Source of the DNA: Tritrichomonas foetus
Lineage: Eukaryota > Parabasalia > Tritrichomonadida > Tritrichomonadidae
Direction of reading: 5' to 3'
Assembly: GCA_001839685.1 (NCBI GenBank)
Contig: MLAK01000620.1
Location: 16,280-42,648, forward strand
DNA length: 26,369 nucleotides
A program made the position numbers and the translations under genes. The notes under the pieces are model-generated. The model was not told the DNA's origin. It saw only the letters and a list, made by a program, of their open reading frames with translations, and did not search any database. Shown piece after piece: positions 1 through 10,064 of the stretch (position 1 is its first letter; every line of letters begins with the position of its first letter).

Positions 1-242
1 GCATAAAGCTACAGAAATTCGTCTTTCATAACGCATTAGATAGTGAACGTATTAATCAACATGATGATATTGCATTTTCCACAATTAAAAACAATAAAAA
101 CGAAGTCATCTGTTCCGAATTAATACTGAAAACAAAATCTCATTTTCCGGTGTTTCCGACGAAAATTACATAATCACTGGATTCATCAGGAACTCCTTCA
201 CCATGCATTAACCATGGCTAATTCATTTGATTTGGCGTTTCT
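1..242. other. AT-rich sequence without an intact gene
   Basis: All frames are broken by stops. One frame, the same as the short transmembrane reading frame that follows, gives short protein-like stretches interrupted by stops around 174 and 228. It may be the decayed upstream part of a surface protein gene, but nothing is recognisable. Confidence 0.4.
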
Positions 243-356
243 ATGTCAGTGATGGCAGTAATCATCTTGATTGTCATTATAATTGCTGCTGTAGTTATCA
301 AGAGAAGGAATTGTGAAGCTTTATCTCGTAGATATGTGTCTGATAATCGCATTTAA
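243..356 (+). pseudogene. Short frame encoding a transmembrane segment and basic tail, probable gene fragment
   Basis: A 37-codon ATG-to-TAA frame encodes about 16 consecutive hydrophobic residues (starting MAVIIILIVIIIAAVV), then a stop-transfer-like KRR and an 18-residue polar tail ending at TAA (354-356). This is the usual 3' end of single-pass surface proteins in trichomonads, which often end in one transmembrane helix and a short cytosolic tail. In-frame stops upstream (TGA at 228) mean no ectodomain is encoded, so I read it as the tail of a decayed gene. It could also be a receptor-kinase linker, because a broken kinase lies 200 bp downstream. A chance ORF cannot be ruled out. Confidence 0.3.
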
Positions 357-529
357 ATCTCACTTTGAAATCATTAGAATTCATATTTCAATAAAATGAG
401 ATATATATATGAAAATTTCATATAAAATGTCATATTATTTTCTCATATCACATATCATCACCGATCATACGCAAGTCATGACTTTACTCGATAACGCTTT
501 TGTTTCTCCTCTCGAATTCGAACCAATCA

Positions 530-1470
530 AAAACCAAACAACACTGATTCTAATATATACCATTTCGTCACAGGAAGCTACTGAAAATGTGATAAATTCA
601 AACATAAAAAGCCGGGAAACTTTACGCAGCAAAAGTTATCACTTTTAATGTCTATGATATTACTGAACCAAAATTCCTTCTTCAAGAGGCCTCTATTTTG
701 AAGTTTATTAATCATCCTACAATTTTGGAATGCAAAGGATTTATTTTAAATTTTCAGCAGGAGATCCAGATGAAGACTACAACAAAGTGAGTCCAATGAT
801 TTATAAACAGAATACATGAAAAAAGGAACCCTTTAGATGATACTCGATCATGGAATTAAATCAATGAAAACTAAATTGAATGCCGAAATTTATCAAAATG
901 CGCCCAAAGAATGTAACTTTACAATAAATTTAATGTAGTTTGATCGGCATTCATCATGAATTCTTTACATAAAAACAAAAGTTATTCATCGTGATTTAAT
1001 GTCAGTCAATGTTTTTCTTGATGGTAATTATTTTCCAAAAGTGGTTGATTTGGTTCAGAATGGTCTTTTTTGGAAGAAATGACTCTAATAACACGACAAC
1101 AAAGATAAATCTAACTTCACGCAAATTCATGAATACCAAAATCATGATTTTTCTTTTGTACATTAATTTTTGGTTATTCTTTATCAATGTAATATGATCT
1201 AGAAGGAAATCATGGCATTGATTTCTAATAATCTTCGTGATACAAAACTACATCTGACATTGAGAATCATAGTAATTGCACAAGGAACGGATAATAACTC
1301 AAAATCAAAACTTCATGTTCTTATTCTTAAACTTCTCAAAAATAAGATGTCAAGAAATTCGATCATTAAGAAATGTCAAAATAAACAAGTTTCTTCCCAG
1401 CTCTGCAAACAGTATAATAATAATTATTTGATGAAACAACAGATCTGATTATCGATATTATAAAAAATCT
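530..1470 (+). pseudogene. Decayed serine/threonine protein kinase (TKL-like) gene
   Basis: Kinase subdomains appear in order but in different frames with stops between them. Around 570-620 a degenerate glycine loop (EATENVINSN) is readable. From 623 another frame reads YAAKVI, with the ATP-binding lysine, then a helix-C-like LLQEASIL and NHPTILECKGF, and stops at 788-790. From 981 a third frame reads a catalytic loop HRDLMSVNVFLD (His codon at 987), where the usual HRDLK lysine is Met, followed by VVDLV in place of DFG (Asp codon at 1047). Around 1255-1290 a fragment KTTSDI resembles subdomain IX. Frameshifts, stops and lost motifs show that it is dead. The 5' and 3' limits are approximate. 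It could be a relic of the same family as the pseudokinase at 17928, but I cannot align them here. Confidence 0.6.
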
Positions 1471-3308
1471 CCTCGACAGAAGCACAATTAAATTTTTCTG
1501 GATATTTTTTTATTGAAATTTAACTGAATCTTTTTTAGTTTGTTTGTTTTGTTTGTTTAGTGCGTACGTAAGCAACTTGTATTTAGTTCGTTAAACTTTC
1601 TTGGGATTTCAAGATTAAGAAGACAAATCATTAATTAATTAATGATCGAATTTGATATCTATCTAAATTTATAGGCAAAAGCAATGAAAAATATTTTTCT
1701 GATGGAATTAATGTTATTGATCATTTTCTTCGTATTGAAGTTGGAATTTCTTTCGTTCGAAAATTTCTATACATTCCGTAATCATATAAAATAAATTGAA
1801 TGTAGAAAAAAAATAGTCACAATTCAAAAAGTTCTCTCAATTTTTATTTTGAATGATACNATTGAAANATATTTTGANTGCTTTTTGATCGGTGAGACTA
1901 CATCCTTAAAAATGAATAAAAAATGAATTTATCCATATTTTTTATGCTGTTAGCATTTTATAAGTCATTATATATGTTTTATATGATCTATATATATGTT
2001 AAGATAAGTTTTTTTAATATTTTAGAAGAGTATTTTCAAGATAAATTGATAATAATATATGAAAATTATTCTATTAAATGTTAATAGAAATTTTGAGAAA
2101 AATCAGGTATTTGAATATTTACCTATTTTCATGGATCGAATATGTTCCAAGGAATACATGTAATTTTTTAGCATCGTCAAAAAAGTGAAATATGTGAATG
2201 AGTGATAAACTTTTTATCTCACATTACAGAAATGTTATGTGAAAATAATAGGCGAATAATCATAAATCGTGTCCAAATTCTATTATTTAGAATGAAAACT
2301 TAGATTGTATGATACAATTTGTATTCAATGAATCAAATTTATAATTAAATTCGATTGATCAGTAATATCAGGATTTTTCATTTTTAGTAAGTTGGTCTAA
2401 CATGGCATGGGCAAGACAGAATTTTGTCATGAGACCTTGTAGAATCCTCACTCAAGTGCGGATATCAAATATCGAAATTGAGTCTCGAAAAATAAACTAT
2501 TCAAAAAATTTAACTTAATAATGACATTTTATCGACTCAACTCATTTTATTCACCGAAAATGGATTTTTTAATTTCTTGAATCAATGGAGTAGTAATTTA
2601 ACACATCATTACTATTCTCAATTCCATCAGTGCACAAGATTTTTATCCTTGATTCTCTGAGATATCACCCAAAATCATTATCCTAAAATTTGTGAGAACT
2701 CGATGATGTAAAACTGAGTCATCAGCCTCTTTCAATGAATAAGCAAAAAATTCCATTCAAAAAAATCTACTAAATCATTGAATCTCAAAATTGAAAAAAA
2801 TATAAAAAATATCAGAAAAAAACATCATCAAGATAACTGAATTGTTAATCGAAACTTTGCACACTCTATCATGAATTTAGATGATTGATAGGACATGATT
2901 CATACTATATAGTTACATTTCTATCTGCCAATACTCTGAAAGATCCTCTAATGATTTTCATTATGAATTATTCGCAAAAACTGTAATGTTAAATTTCTCG
3001 TTATTTCCATGATTGAATACATAAAAAATATGAATTCAATATTGAATGAAGATGAAAAATCTTCTTTTTGAATTTTATTAAACAAAATTTTAACATATTC
3101 AATAATTCAGAGAAATATTTCCATGATTTTTTGGAGCACATTATGATTTATTATGAAATAATCTCAGAAAAAAAAATAAAATTTATATTCAAAAAGTCAG
3201 ACCATGATCAAAAAGCCATTTTTATCATATCAAACCAATTCTTATTACTGTTACTATTCGCAAAAAGTTGACATTTATGATCCACTGTTATACAAAAAGT
3301 TTATACGA
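1471..3308. other. AT-rich intergenic region
   Basis: There is no intact gene. It contains ambiguous bases at 1860, 1868 and 1878, a simple 18-bp palindrome of TTAA units at 1628-1645, T-rich runs around 1540-1560, and a weak minus-strand coding remnant listed separately (2598-2756). A 67-codon frame at 3068-3271 has no ATG start and low-complexity composition, so it was not called. Confidence 0.5.
2598..2756 (-). pseudogene. Possible minus-strand coding remnant, unrecognised
   Basis: From ATG at 2756 a minus-strand frame gives 37 codons of mixed, protein-like composition (LKEADDSVLHHRVLTNFRIM is part of it). It then meets TAA at 2643-2645, continues for 14 more codons in the same frame and stops at 2598-2600. 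Residue use is less biased to Lys/Asn/Ile than random translation of this AT-rich DNA. I recognise no family. It may be a fragment of a decayed gene or a chance frame. Confidence 0.2.
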
Positions 3309-3368
3309 TTCACAAATTAACCAGTGAATCGTATCGTCCTATTTATAATTTTTTATTATTTCTTGATT

Positions 3369-4589
3369 ATGATTTACGGTGCAGATTTGATGCTACTTCC
3401 CGGCACGCAAGTCGGAAACTACACTGTTGTGGAGAAAATAGGCAGCGGTGGCTTCGCGTCAGTCTACAAAGTGGAAAAAGATGGAAAATTTTATGCAATG
3501 AAAGTTTTAAGCTTAAATAACACTTTTTCTGAAGCCGACATGCTTTGCGAAGTTCGCGGACATCAAAATTTCCCAACAATTTACGAAAGCGGATTTACAG
3601 ACGATTTTCAATATCATATCTTGGAGCTACTTGGGCCTTCTCTGGCTGCCGCTAGGAAGTCTTTTGGGAAGAAGAAAACTTTCTCCGACGCGACTTTACT
3701 CAAAATTGCCAAAGATTCGCTATCATGCCTCGAAATTTTACATAAAATGTCAATTCTTCATTGCGATATCAAACCCTCGAATTTTTTGGTTAAAGACGTA
3801 AATATAGCAAACTGCGTAAACAATAACTCGAATATCGGTGGAAACCGAGACAATGAAATATCAAACGATATTTGTCTGGTGGATTTCGGGCTTGCTAAAA
3901 AAGTGGAAAATGTTAAAGTCAGTTCGCGCAAAAACAAGGACAACTTTTTGGCCAGATTAAAACAGAAAAATATCAAAGGAATATTGGCGAAATTGAAAAT
4001 CCAGAAAGAAAACAAGCTGGCTCAGAAATATAATTTGCTTGCTCAAAAGATCACTCGAAAGGCTCTTTACGACTCTCCAGCTGAAGAGCCATTAAATTCG
4101 AATATTCGTGGAAATACTAAAAATTTGAATGGAAATGAAACGTCATCACCCAAAAGTTTCTGTGGTACTTATCGCTATGCTTCTTTGAATGCAATGGATG
4201 GAGGGAACCTCACTTTTCGAGATGACCTCCTTTCTTGGTTTTACACAATTGTGGAGCTTGCTGGAGGACTCCCTTGGGCCAGCGCTCATGGCATGGAAGA
4301 AACACGGCGTGCAAAAGCTGAAACTTGTTCGCAGGAGCTTTGTAAAGGATTGCCTCATCAATTTTTTGAAATATATGAATATATTGAAAATTTAGATGAA
4401 AGTGATTTCCCTGATTTTCAGTGGATAAATGGTCAGATTGACGTAGCAATGAATGAAAAAGGATTTTATGGAAATAATATGATTAGAAGCATAAACTGGG
4501 CAGCTGCCCCACTTAGAAATGAATTCAACTCTACATCTACCAGTGGAATAGTTGAAATGGGAACAAGCGAAGAGTGTCGTGTAAGGTAA
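3369..4589 (+). CDS. Casein kinase 1 family protein kinase with long activation-segment insert
   Basis: Serine/threonine kinase of the CK1 group (CK1/TTBK-like). The frame is open from a GTG at 3324, but the first ATG is 3369 and the next is 3390. From 3390 the protein has 399 residues: glycine loop GSGGFASV (18-25), ATP lysine in YAMK (38), catalytic loop HCDIKPSNFL (124-133), DFG (165-167), the CK1 signature GTYRYAS (259-265), then DDLLSWFYTIVEL and LPW as in CK1/TTBK. All catalytic residues are present, so it should be active. Two inserts are unusual: an Asn-rich stretch of about 20 residues between catalytic loop and DFG, and a Lys-rich stretch that makes DFG to GTYRYAS about 91 residues long instead of about 25. 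Start choice is uncertain; the hydrophobic residues upstream of 3369 would need non-AUG initiation and are probably untranslated. Substrates are unknown. Confidence 0.85.
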   Translation: MIYGADLMLLPGTQVGNYTVVEKIGSGGFASVYKVEKDGKFYAMKVLSLNNTFSEADMLCEVRGHQNFPTIYESGFTDDFQYHILELLGPSLAAARKSFGKKKTFSDATLLKIAKDSLSCLEILHKMSILHCDIKPSNFLVKDVNIANCVNNNSNIGGNRDNEISNDICLVDFGLAKKVENVKVSSRKNKDNFLARLKQKNIKGILAKLKIQKENKLAQKYNLLAQKITRKALYDSPAEEPLNSNIRGNTKNLNGNETSSPKSFCGTYRYASLNAMDGGNLTFRDDLLSWFYTIVELAGGLPWASAHGMEETRRAKAETCSQELCKGLPHQFFEIYEYIENLDESDFPDFQWINGQIDVAMNEKGFYGNNMIRSINWAAAPLRNEFNSTSTSGIVEMGTSEECRVR

Positions 4590-5894
4590 TTGTCGATTTG
4601 TTTGTATTTTATTATGTAAAAGGCTATTTTGTATTCTTATATATCTTTTTTGTTATATTCCATGTTCTCATAATGAAAGAATCGATGTGAAATGAAAGAG
4701 TCGGAATGACAATAGCACTTTAATGTCAAAAAAGGTTGACAATAGACTTAGAATTTCTCAATCTCGAAGTTTTCCCGAGAAAATGCAATATCAAGAGGTG
4801 ATTCATGTATGATTGAAATAATGTGATATATATAGAGGTAAAAAATTACAATCTGATATTAACATCAATTTTGTTATGACATAAAAATGGCAATTTCATT
4901 TTTACGAATTTATTCGGATATTTCATCATTTGAAATGCATTCTTTTCGAATAGTACGAAATGTTTCCATTAATTTCATTTTATTTAATTTATGTTATAAA
5001 ATTACCAAATTTGTTCTTCATTAATTTTATTGTATACAACTGTTTGTTCATGATTATTATTTCCGGTAAAAAAAAGGAAGAGTAATCTCAATTATTTCGA
5101 ACTTGATATTCGATGGAATAGAAATTAATGATTTTTCGTTTATAGAGGTAATTAAAAGTTTGTTTTTCGAAAATATAAAAAATAATGTTGTTGAATTAAT
5201 TTGTTCTGTCTTACTTTACAATTAATACGTCCATCAAAATTTTGATAAATATGAAAAGGGGTTGTTTCATGTATTTTTGGATTTTATAATGTTTCTATTA
5301 GCAACAGAAATATAGGCTAATAAATTAAGGAAAGCCTTATAAATTGAAAAATGAGTTTAAAGAGAAATGTCATCCAAAAAAGTGAAAAGTTGGTTCATTT
5401 TTATATCGATGTCGTCAATATCACTCATGACTATTGATATCAGCATTCGTTGAAGAAATGTGATATTATCTATACAATCGATAAGTTCCAAACACTTTTG
5501 CTATTCTTGAATTACCAAGTTTAAGGGGTTATTTCCCAACTCTTTTTTGGTCCTTTATTATGTGAGAGATGTTTTATTTTGTGAAATAACTTTTATCGTT
5601 TATACAAGTTATTTAATAAGCATTATTTGATGAAAATAATGTTAGTTTATATTTTAGTTCTTGAGCAATTCATGCAGCAAAAAATTGGGCATTGAATAAA
5701 ACAGTATTTTTTTGAATACTTCTCATGTCTGAAGAACATATAAATCAATTGAGACGAATGTATTTTGAGAATGATTTAAAAGAAATATTGCTTTGTGCGG
5801 AGAGTTTAAACATTTAATACACTCTATTTCAATGATTTATTTGAAAAAAAAAATTACCCACGAGGAAATATAATTTAACATTTATATAACATTT
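4590..5894. other. AT-rich spacer between convergent genes
   Basis: This lies between the 3' ends of the CK1-like kinase and the WDR11-like gene. There is no convincing gene. A 29-codon ATG frame at 4723-4812 has protein-like composition, including RLRISQSRSFPEKMQYQEV, but is too short to call. ATAGAGGTAAAAAAT occurs around 4834 and again around 18946 downstream of the pseudokinase; this may be chance. Confidence 0.5.
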
Positions 5895-8888
5895 TTAGAA
5901 TTCATCAGATAATGGCAAATTTGATTCCCATTTCTGAATAATCATTTCCTTCAATTTCGCATAATCGTCAAATTTGTAATAATCGGCAATTTCAGAGTGA
6001 AAAACAGAAATTTTTCTTTCTTCTACGAATTTAATACACGCGTAAGCTTTGGTGATTTGAGCAGTTCTATACAAAAATCCCACACATGCATGAATGTCAC
6101 CCATTGAAGCAGCGAGTAATTCTGGAAAATACAAAAGTTTGTTACTTGTTAAAACTTTCTTAGAAAACTCGTGAATTTGTTTTTCATCAAATAAAAATTT
6201 GGCATATTTCAAAGCACTTAAATCCTGTCTCATTTCAAACAATTGTGTTACTGCTTCTTCATATTTCTTTGATAATACCAAAAACAATGACGCCAAATTC
6301 AAATAACTAATATCAGCGACACCAGCAACACCAACTAAACTATTTGTAGTATCATTACTCGTCTTATTTGGGATTGTTGATGTATCAGCAGCTTCGTTGG
6401 AAATCGGTACTTTTTGGAGAATTTCCGTGATTGCGGCTTCGTTTGGAGCTAGAATTGTGTGTGCGAGTAAAATTGAAATAATATTGGCATTTTGATTATT
6501 CGTGAGTAAGAAATTAGCAGCATCTTTTGTTCGATTTTCAAGGATTAGATATTCAACATATTGATTAGGATTTGATGCATACTCGCATGCAGAAAGGCAT
6601 GTCTGACTTTCAATGAATTGATTTTTGAAAACAGATTCTTGTGAATTGTATGGAAGATTTCCACTTTTTTGGATGATTTTTGTTAATTGGATAAAAGATA
6701 AATCGCCTGAATCTTGTGCCATTTTTTCAAAATCTTCAAAAGTTTTTCCTTTCGAAAATAAAGCCGAGCGCGTAACAAATGGTATTTTCCCACTTTGCTC
6801 ATAATTTGCAGATACATAATCAACAAATGAAGGTATTTGTGAAATTCGAACGATCGAATTTGATGTTTGTAAAAGAACATAGTTGCTATCGAAAAATCGA
6901 ACATTTATAACTTTGTAAGGACAAATTTGTAAAAGAATTAATTTATATTGCTTTTCAATTTTCACCAAACCACAATTCTTTTTAGCATCAATGACCAGTA
7001 AATAATTTGAAATATCATTTGTGTCAGCATAGGGGTAGTATTTGATACCAACAAGGCCAAACTCTGAAAAGTGCAAGTTTGTTGATGATTTTGTGGTGGT
7101 GTTCAAACAATAAAGAATACTGCGTGATGTAACAAAATAAATAACATCGTTGATGAATATGGCACCATTTATATCGCCAATGTTTTCATTAATTATAATT
7201 TTATGTTTTTCCATCGCTTGATTCAGAATGTAAATTTCTCCATTAGTTAAAAATACTAGCCAAACATTTTCAATATTATAATTTGGAACGAAAAATTTGA
7301 TGTTATCAGTGAAAATTGATGTTTTTTGAGTTCCATTTTTGAAAATGAAATTTATAATATTTGGTAAATGACTGAAAGCCATAACTCCATGAGATACAGA
7401 TAATTTGTGCGGTACAATTGAATGCATTTGAACAGCAACGGACTTTGTAACCAAATCTATTAAATATAATTTTGCTGCTTCAATTGCAACTTTTGTTGGC
7501 GTCAAAAAATGAATTGAATTAATATGCTGTTCATCAATTAAATATCTAGACCTTTGATCTCCATCACTGATACATTCATGATATTTTAGATTTCTATTAT
7601 TTTGCCCTTTATTTTGTTCTTGATTTTTAATATTTTGGCATGAATTTTGAGGACAATTTTCATATTTGTCTTTTTCAAAGATATCAATGAATCCTTTTGA
7701 TAATGCAAAAGCCATTTTCCCGTTACTTGTTGATGTATCTGATGTAAATGCCTCTATTACACCATACATTGCAGGATAATAATGTGTGCAAACATATTTC
7801 TTATTGAATTCGGTAAAAATTGCAATCGATCCGTTATTTAGCATGACAGCAAGCTCTGCTTTATCGGAGTATGGATCGATTGCAGCTGATACAACATGTG
7901 ATCCTAAATTGACGGATTTCATTCCAGTCCACTTATCGTTTTCTAATCGAAATGTATAAATTATGCCATCATAGTCAACTGCCACAAACTTTTTTGGATC
8001 CATGAATCGAAACGTGTTATGAAAAATGCATAAATCTTGAAGTGTTTTAGTAACAATTTGCGAACCTGTTTTTGTTTTCATATTGTAAATAGATATTGAA
8101 GAAGGATATTGTAAAACTAACCTATCTTCATCAAATGGAAAGAATTCACAATTAATTAATTTTTTGGAAGTTGATCCAGGAAATTGAGTAATTTTTGAAA
8201 ATGATGCTATATTAAAACTATCAGACAATTTTATTTCGGCGTAAATGTTTCCTTGCTCTTTTGTAGAATTGTTTGAGCTATTATCAGATGAAGCACCAGC
8301 AATTATCAATCTTAGTGGTTTTAAGTGATCGCATAAAATAAAATCCATTTTAACATTTAAATTCACATAAAATTTGGATGTTAAATTGAAGGAAATAAAA
8401 GGAATTCCTTCTCCACAATTTTCAACAGAAGAACTTCTTCTTCGTGAAAAAGAACCGATTTCAAAACACATCAAAGATGGAGCTGATGTCAAAATATAAA
8501 TAATTGAGGGCTTAATTGTACTCCACTTAATGTCTACTATGGAAACATTCATATTGGTGTGTTCTGGAGAAATTCCAGCATGTCTTCTTCCACTATTTAT
8601 GTCATAAATCAAACAATTTCCAGATTCGTCGCCAACAGCCAGGAGAAATTGAAACGACGAAGCTTGCGTGATTTCCAGTGATGGAAAGTTCCAGCAAATT
8701 GATGTGACCGGTGATTTATGCTTAGTAATTTGATGTATCATCTTCAGACTTCCCCTTTCTTTTCGATAAATAGATACAAATTCGCCTGATGCAACAGCAA
8801 GATGGTGATTTGGCCCCCACTGAATGCAATGTATATTCTGTTGAATTGGACGTGTTGAAACACCTCTGGTATACAGAGGGAATGTCAT
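5895..8888 (-). CDS. WD40 / alpha-solenoid protein, WDR11-like
   Basis: 997-residue protein. The N-terminal half reads as degenerate WD40 blades: a cluster around residues 20-140 (HKSPVTSICWNF, then LAVGDESGNCLIYDINSG, then a VDIKWS blade) and further blades to about residue 650. A stretch around residue 240 (FFPFDEDRLVLQYPSSISIY) resembles the WDR11 blade that in animals carries a similar LLLVYPREI run. The last third is helical and solenoid-like, as in WDR11. In animals and plants WDR11 (about 1,200 residues) works with FAM91A1 in capture of vesicles at the trans-Golgi network. The gene starts at the first ATG, 11 nt after an initiator-like TCATTCT, and ends in TAAAA, a UAAA signal overlapping the stop. 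The alternative is another WD40-solenoid trafficking protein. The beta-propeller/solenoid architecture is surer than the name. Confidence 0.65.
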   Translation of the reverse strand: MTFPLYTRGVSTRPIQQNIHCIQWGPNHHLAVASGEFVSIYRKERGSLKMIHQITKHKSPVTSICWNFPSLEITQASSFQFLLAVGDESGNCLIYDINSGRRHAGISPEHTNMNVSIVDIKWSTIKPSIIYILTSAPSLMCFEIGSFSRRRSSSVENCGEGIPFISFNLTSKFYVNLNVKMDFILCDHLKPLRLIIAGASSDNSSNNSTKEQGNIYAEIKLSDSFNIASFSKITQFPGSTSKKLINCEFFPFDEDRLVLQYPSSISIYNMKTKTGSQIVTKTLQDLCIFHNTFRFMDPKKFVAVDYDGIIYTFRLENDKWTGMKSVNLGSHVVSAAIDPYSDKAELAVMLNNGSIAIFTEFNKKYVCTHYYPAMYGVIEAFTSDTSTSNGKMAFALSKGFIDIFEKDKYENCPQNSCQNIKNQEQNKGQNNRNLKYHECISDGDQRSRYLIDEQHINSIHFLTPTKVAIEAAKLYLIDLVTKSVAVQMHSIVPHKLSVSHGVMAFSHLPNIINFIFKNGTQKTSIFTDNIKFFVPNYNIENVWLVFLTNGEIYILNQAMEKHKIIINENIGDINGAIFINDVIYFVTSRSILYCLNTTTKSSTNLHFSEFGLVGIKYYPYADTNDISNYLLVIDAKKNCGLVKIEKQYKLILLQICPYKVINVRFFDSNYVLLQTSNSIVRISQIPSFVDYVSANYEQSGKIPFVTRSALFSKGKTFEDFEKMAQDSGDLSFIQLTKIIQKSGNLPYNSQESVFKNQFIESQTCLSACEYASNPNQYVEYLILENRTKDAANFLLTNNQNANIISILLAHTILAPNEAAITEILQKVPISNEAADTSTIPNKTSNDTTNSLVGVAGVADISYLNLASLFLVLSKKYEEAVTQLFEMRQDLSALKYAKFLFDEKQIHEFSKKVLTSNKLLYFPELLAASMGDIHACVGFLYRTAQITKAYACIKFVEERKISVFHSEIADYYKFDDYAKLKEMIIQKWESNLPLSDEF

Positions 8889-8894
8889 ATTAGT

Positions 8895-8901
8895 AGAATG
8901 A
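8895..8901 (-). promoter_or_regulatory. Initiator (Inr)-like element of the WDR11-like gene
   Basis: On the minus strand this reads TCATTCT and fits the trichomonad initiator (TCA, then pyrimidine, then T/A-rich, with the A as transcription start). The predicted start is 8899, giving an 11-nt 5' leader before the ATG at 8888, typical of trichomonad mRNAs. Confidence 0.5.
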
Positions 8902-10064
8902 TTATTTTAAATTTGAATGAGAACTTTTTCTAACTCTATTTGGTCTTATAATGATTCAAATTTTGAAAGAACATTGAGAAGGTATTTCAAAATAAGGCGA
9001 AATAATTTGACAAAGATTTTATGTCAATGGAAAAGTATTATTGCTTTACCTTACGATAAAAAATACTTTTTACATTTTTTAAACTACTTTTCATCTGTAT
9101 GTGAAATATTTGATATGTGGAAACCAATATTTTGGAATTAAATCATCAATTATGATTTGCTTGAATTATCTGTGTTTTTTCACCTGTTATTTATGCACTT
9201 TTTAGAGTGTAAATGTGACAAATATCGGAATTATTTTTATATTTTTGCTTATTCATAAAAAATAATAATTTCGAATATGTCCATAAGTTATTATTCATTC
9301 ATTTATGACACATTAACTCAAAATTTTCACTAAAAAAACGATAAAGAATGGTTTTTATGCACATAACTATCATTTAGTTCATAGAATATTGATTAGTGAA
9401 CAAAATAGTATATGATCCATAAGAATCACACCAATTAAATTATTTTATGAAATGAAGGTGTTCTATCAATAATGTATATAAGTTCAATCACTTTTGAAAG
9501 TTGATTCGATGTCAAAAGATTACTATTGAAAATAGAAGTTTGAAATGATGTTGAAAGATTTATTATCAGTTATTTAATATATTGGCATCATGAAAATCAA
9601 ATCACTCAACAAATCATATTATTTGATTAATCTTCATCTTAATTGGTTGACTTATTTTTATTTTGACTCACTTTTCTTGACTTTAATGATGATTATTTGC
9701 TAATGTAAGATGCATTAAAGTTGAGAAATTTTTTTCAGTATGACGAAATTCCAACGTGTTCTCTTTCTTGAAGAAAGTTATGGAATTGAAAAAAATGAAT
9801 AAACTATCGTTTTGTTATATCGTTTTCTTTCACCACTTTTTGATAATATTGAATCAAACCAATAGAAAAAATATGCTAATTATTGAATTACCAGCCAATT
9901 ATATTTTCAAATGTTGATAAAAATTGTATTTAACATCATCAATCAAATTTCCACCATATTTTCACCTTAAGTTTTCATTCTCTATTTAAAGTATTTGGCC
10001 TTTAACGACTTCAAATTCACCAAATCACACTGTTTGAATATAAACAATACACATTTTGAAATCA
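8902..10064. other. AT-rich divergent intergenic region
   Basis: Spacer of about 1.2 kb between the divergently transcribed WDR11-like gene and VPS35. It holds a 74-codon plus-strand ATG frame (8917-9141) of low-complexity, Phe/Lys/Asn-rich composition that starts just upstream of the WDR11-like ATG; I do not accept it as a gene. TCA-pyrimidine initiator-like strings before VPS35 occur around 9975, 10018 and 10025; I cannot choose between them. Confidence 0.5.

Noticed and set aside
500..530. GGTTCGAATTC on the minus strand, resembling a tRNA T-loop
   Set aside because: The flanking bases do not form a T stem or acceptor stem, and no D or anticodon arm is present.
1628..1645. 18-bp palindrome of TTAA units
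   Set aside because: A simple low-complexity AT string; palindromes of this kind are expected in DNA this AT-rich.
3324..3368. Hydrophobic N-terminal extension of the CK1 kinase, resembling a signal peptide
   Set aside because: The extension depends on a GTG start; the hydrophobicity is what AT-rich leader DNA gives when translated, and CK1 kinases are soluble.
8917..9141. 74-codon ATG frame divergent from the WDR11-like gene
   Set aside because: Phe/Lys/Asn-rich with no family; it occupies the immediate upstream region of a well-supported start and has no Inr of its own.
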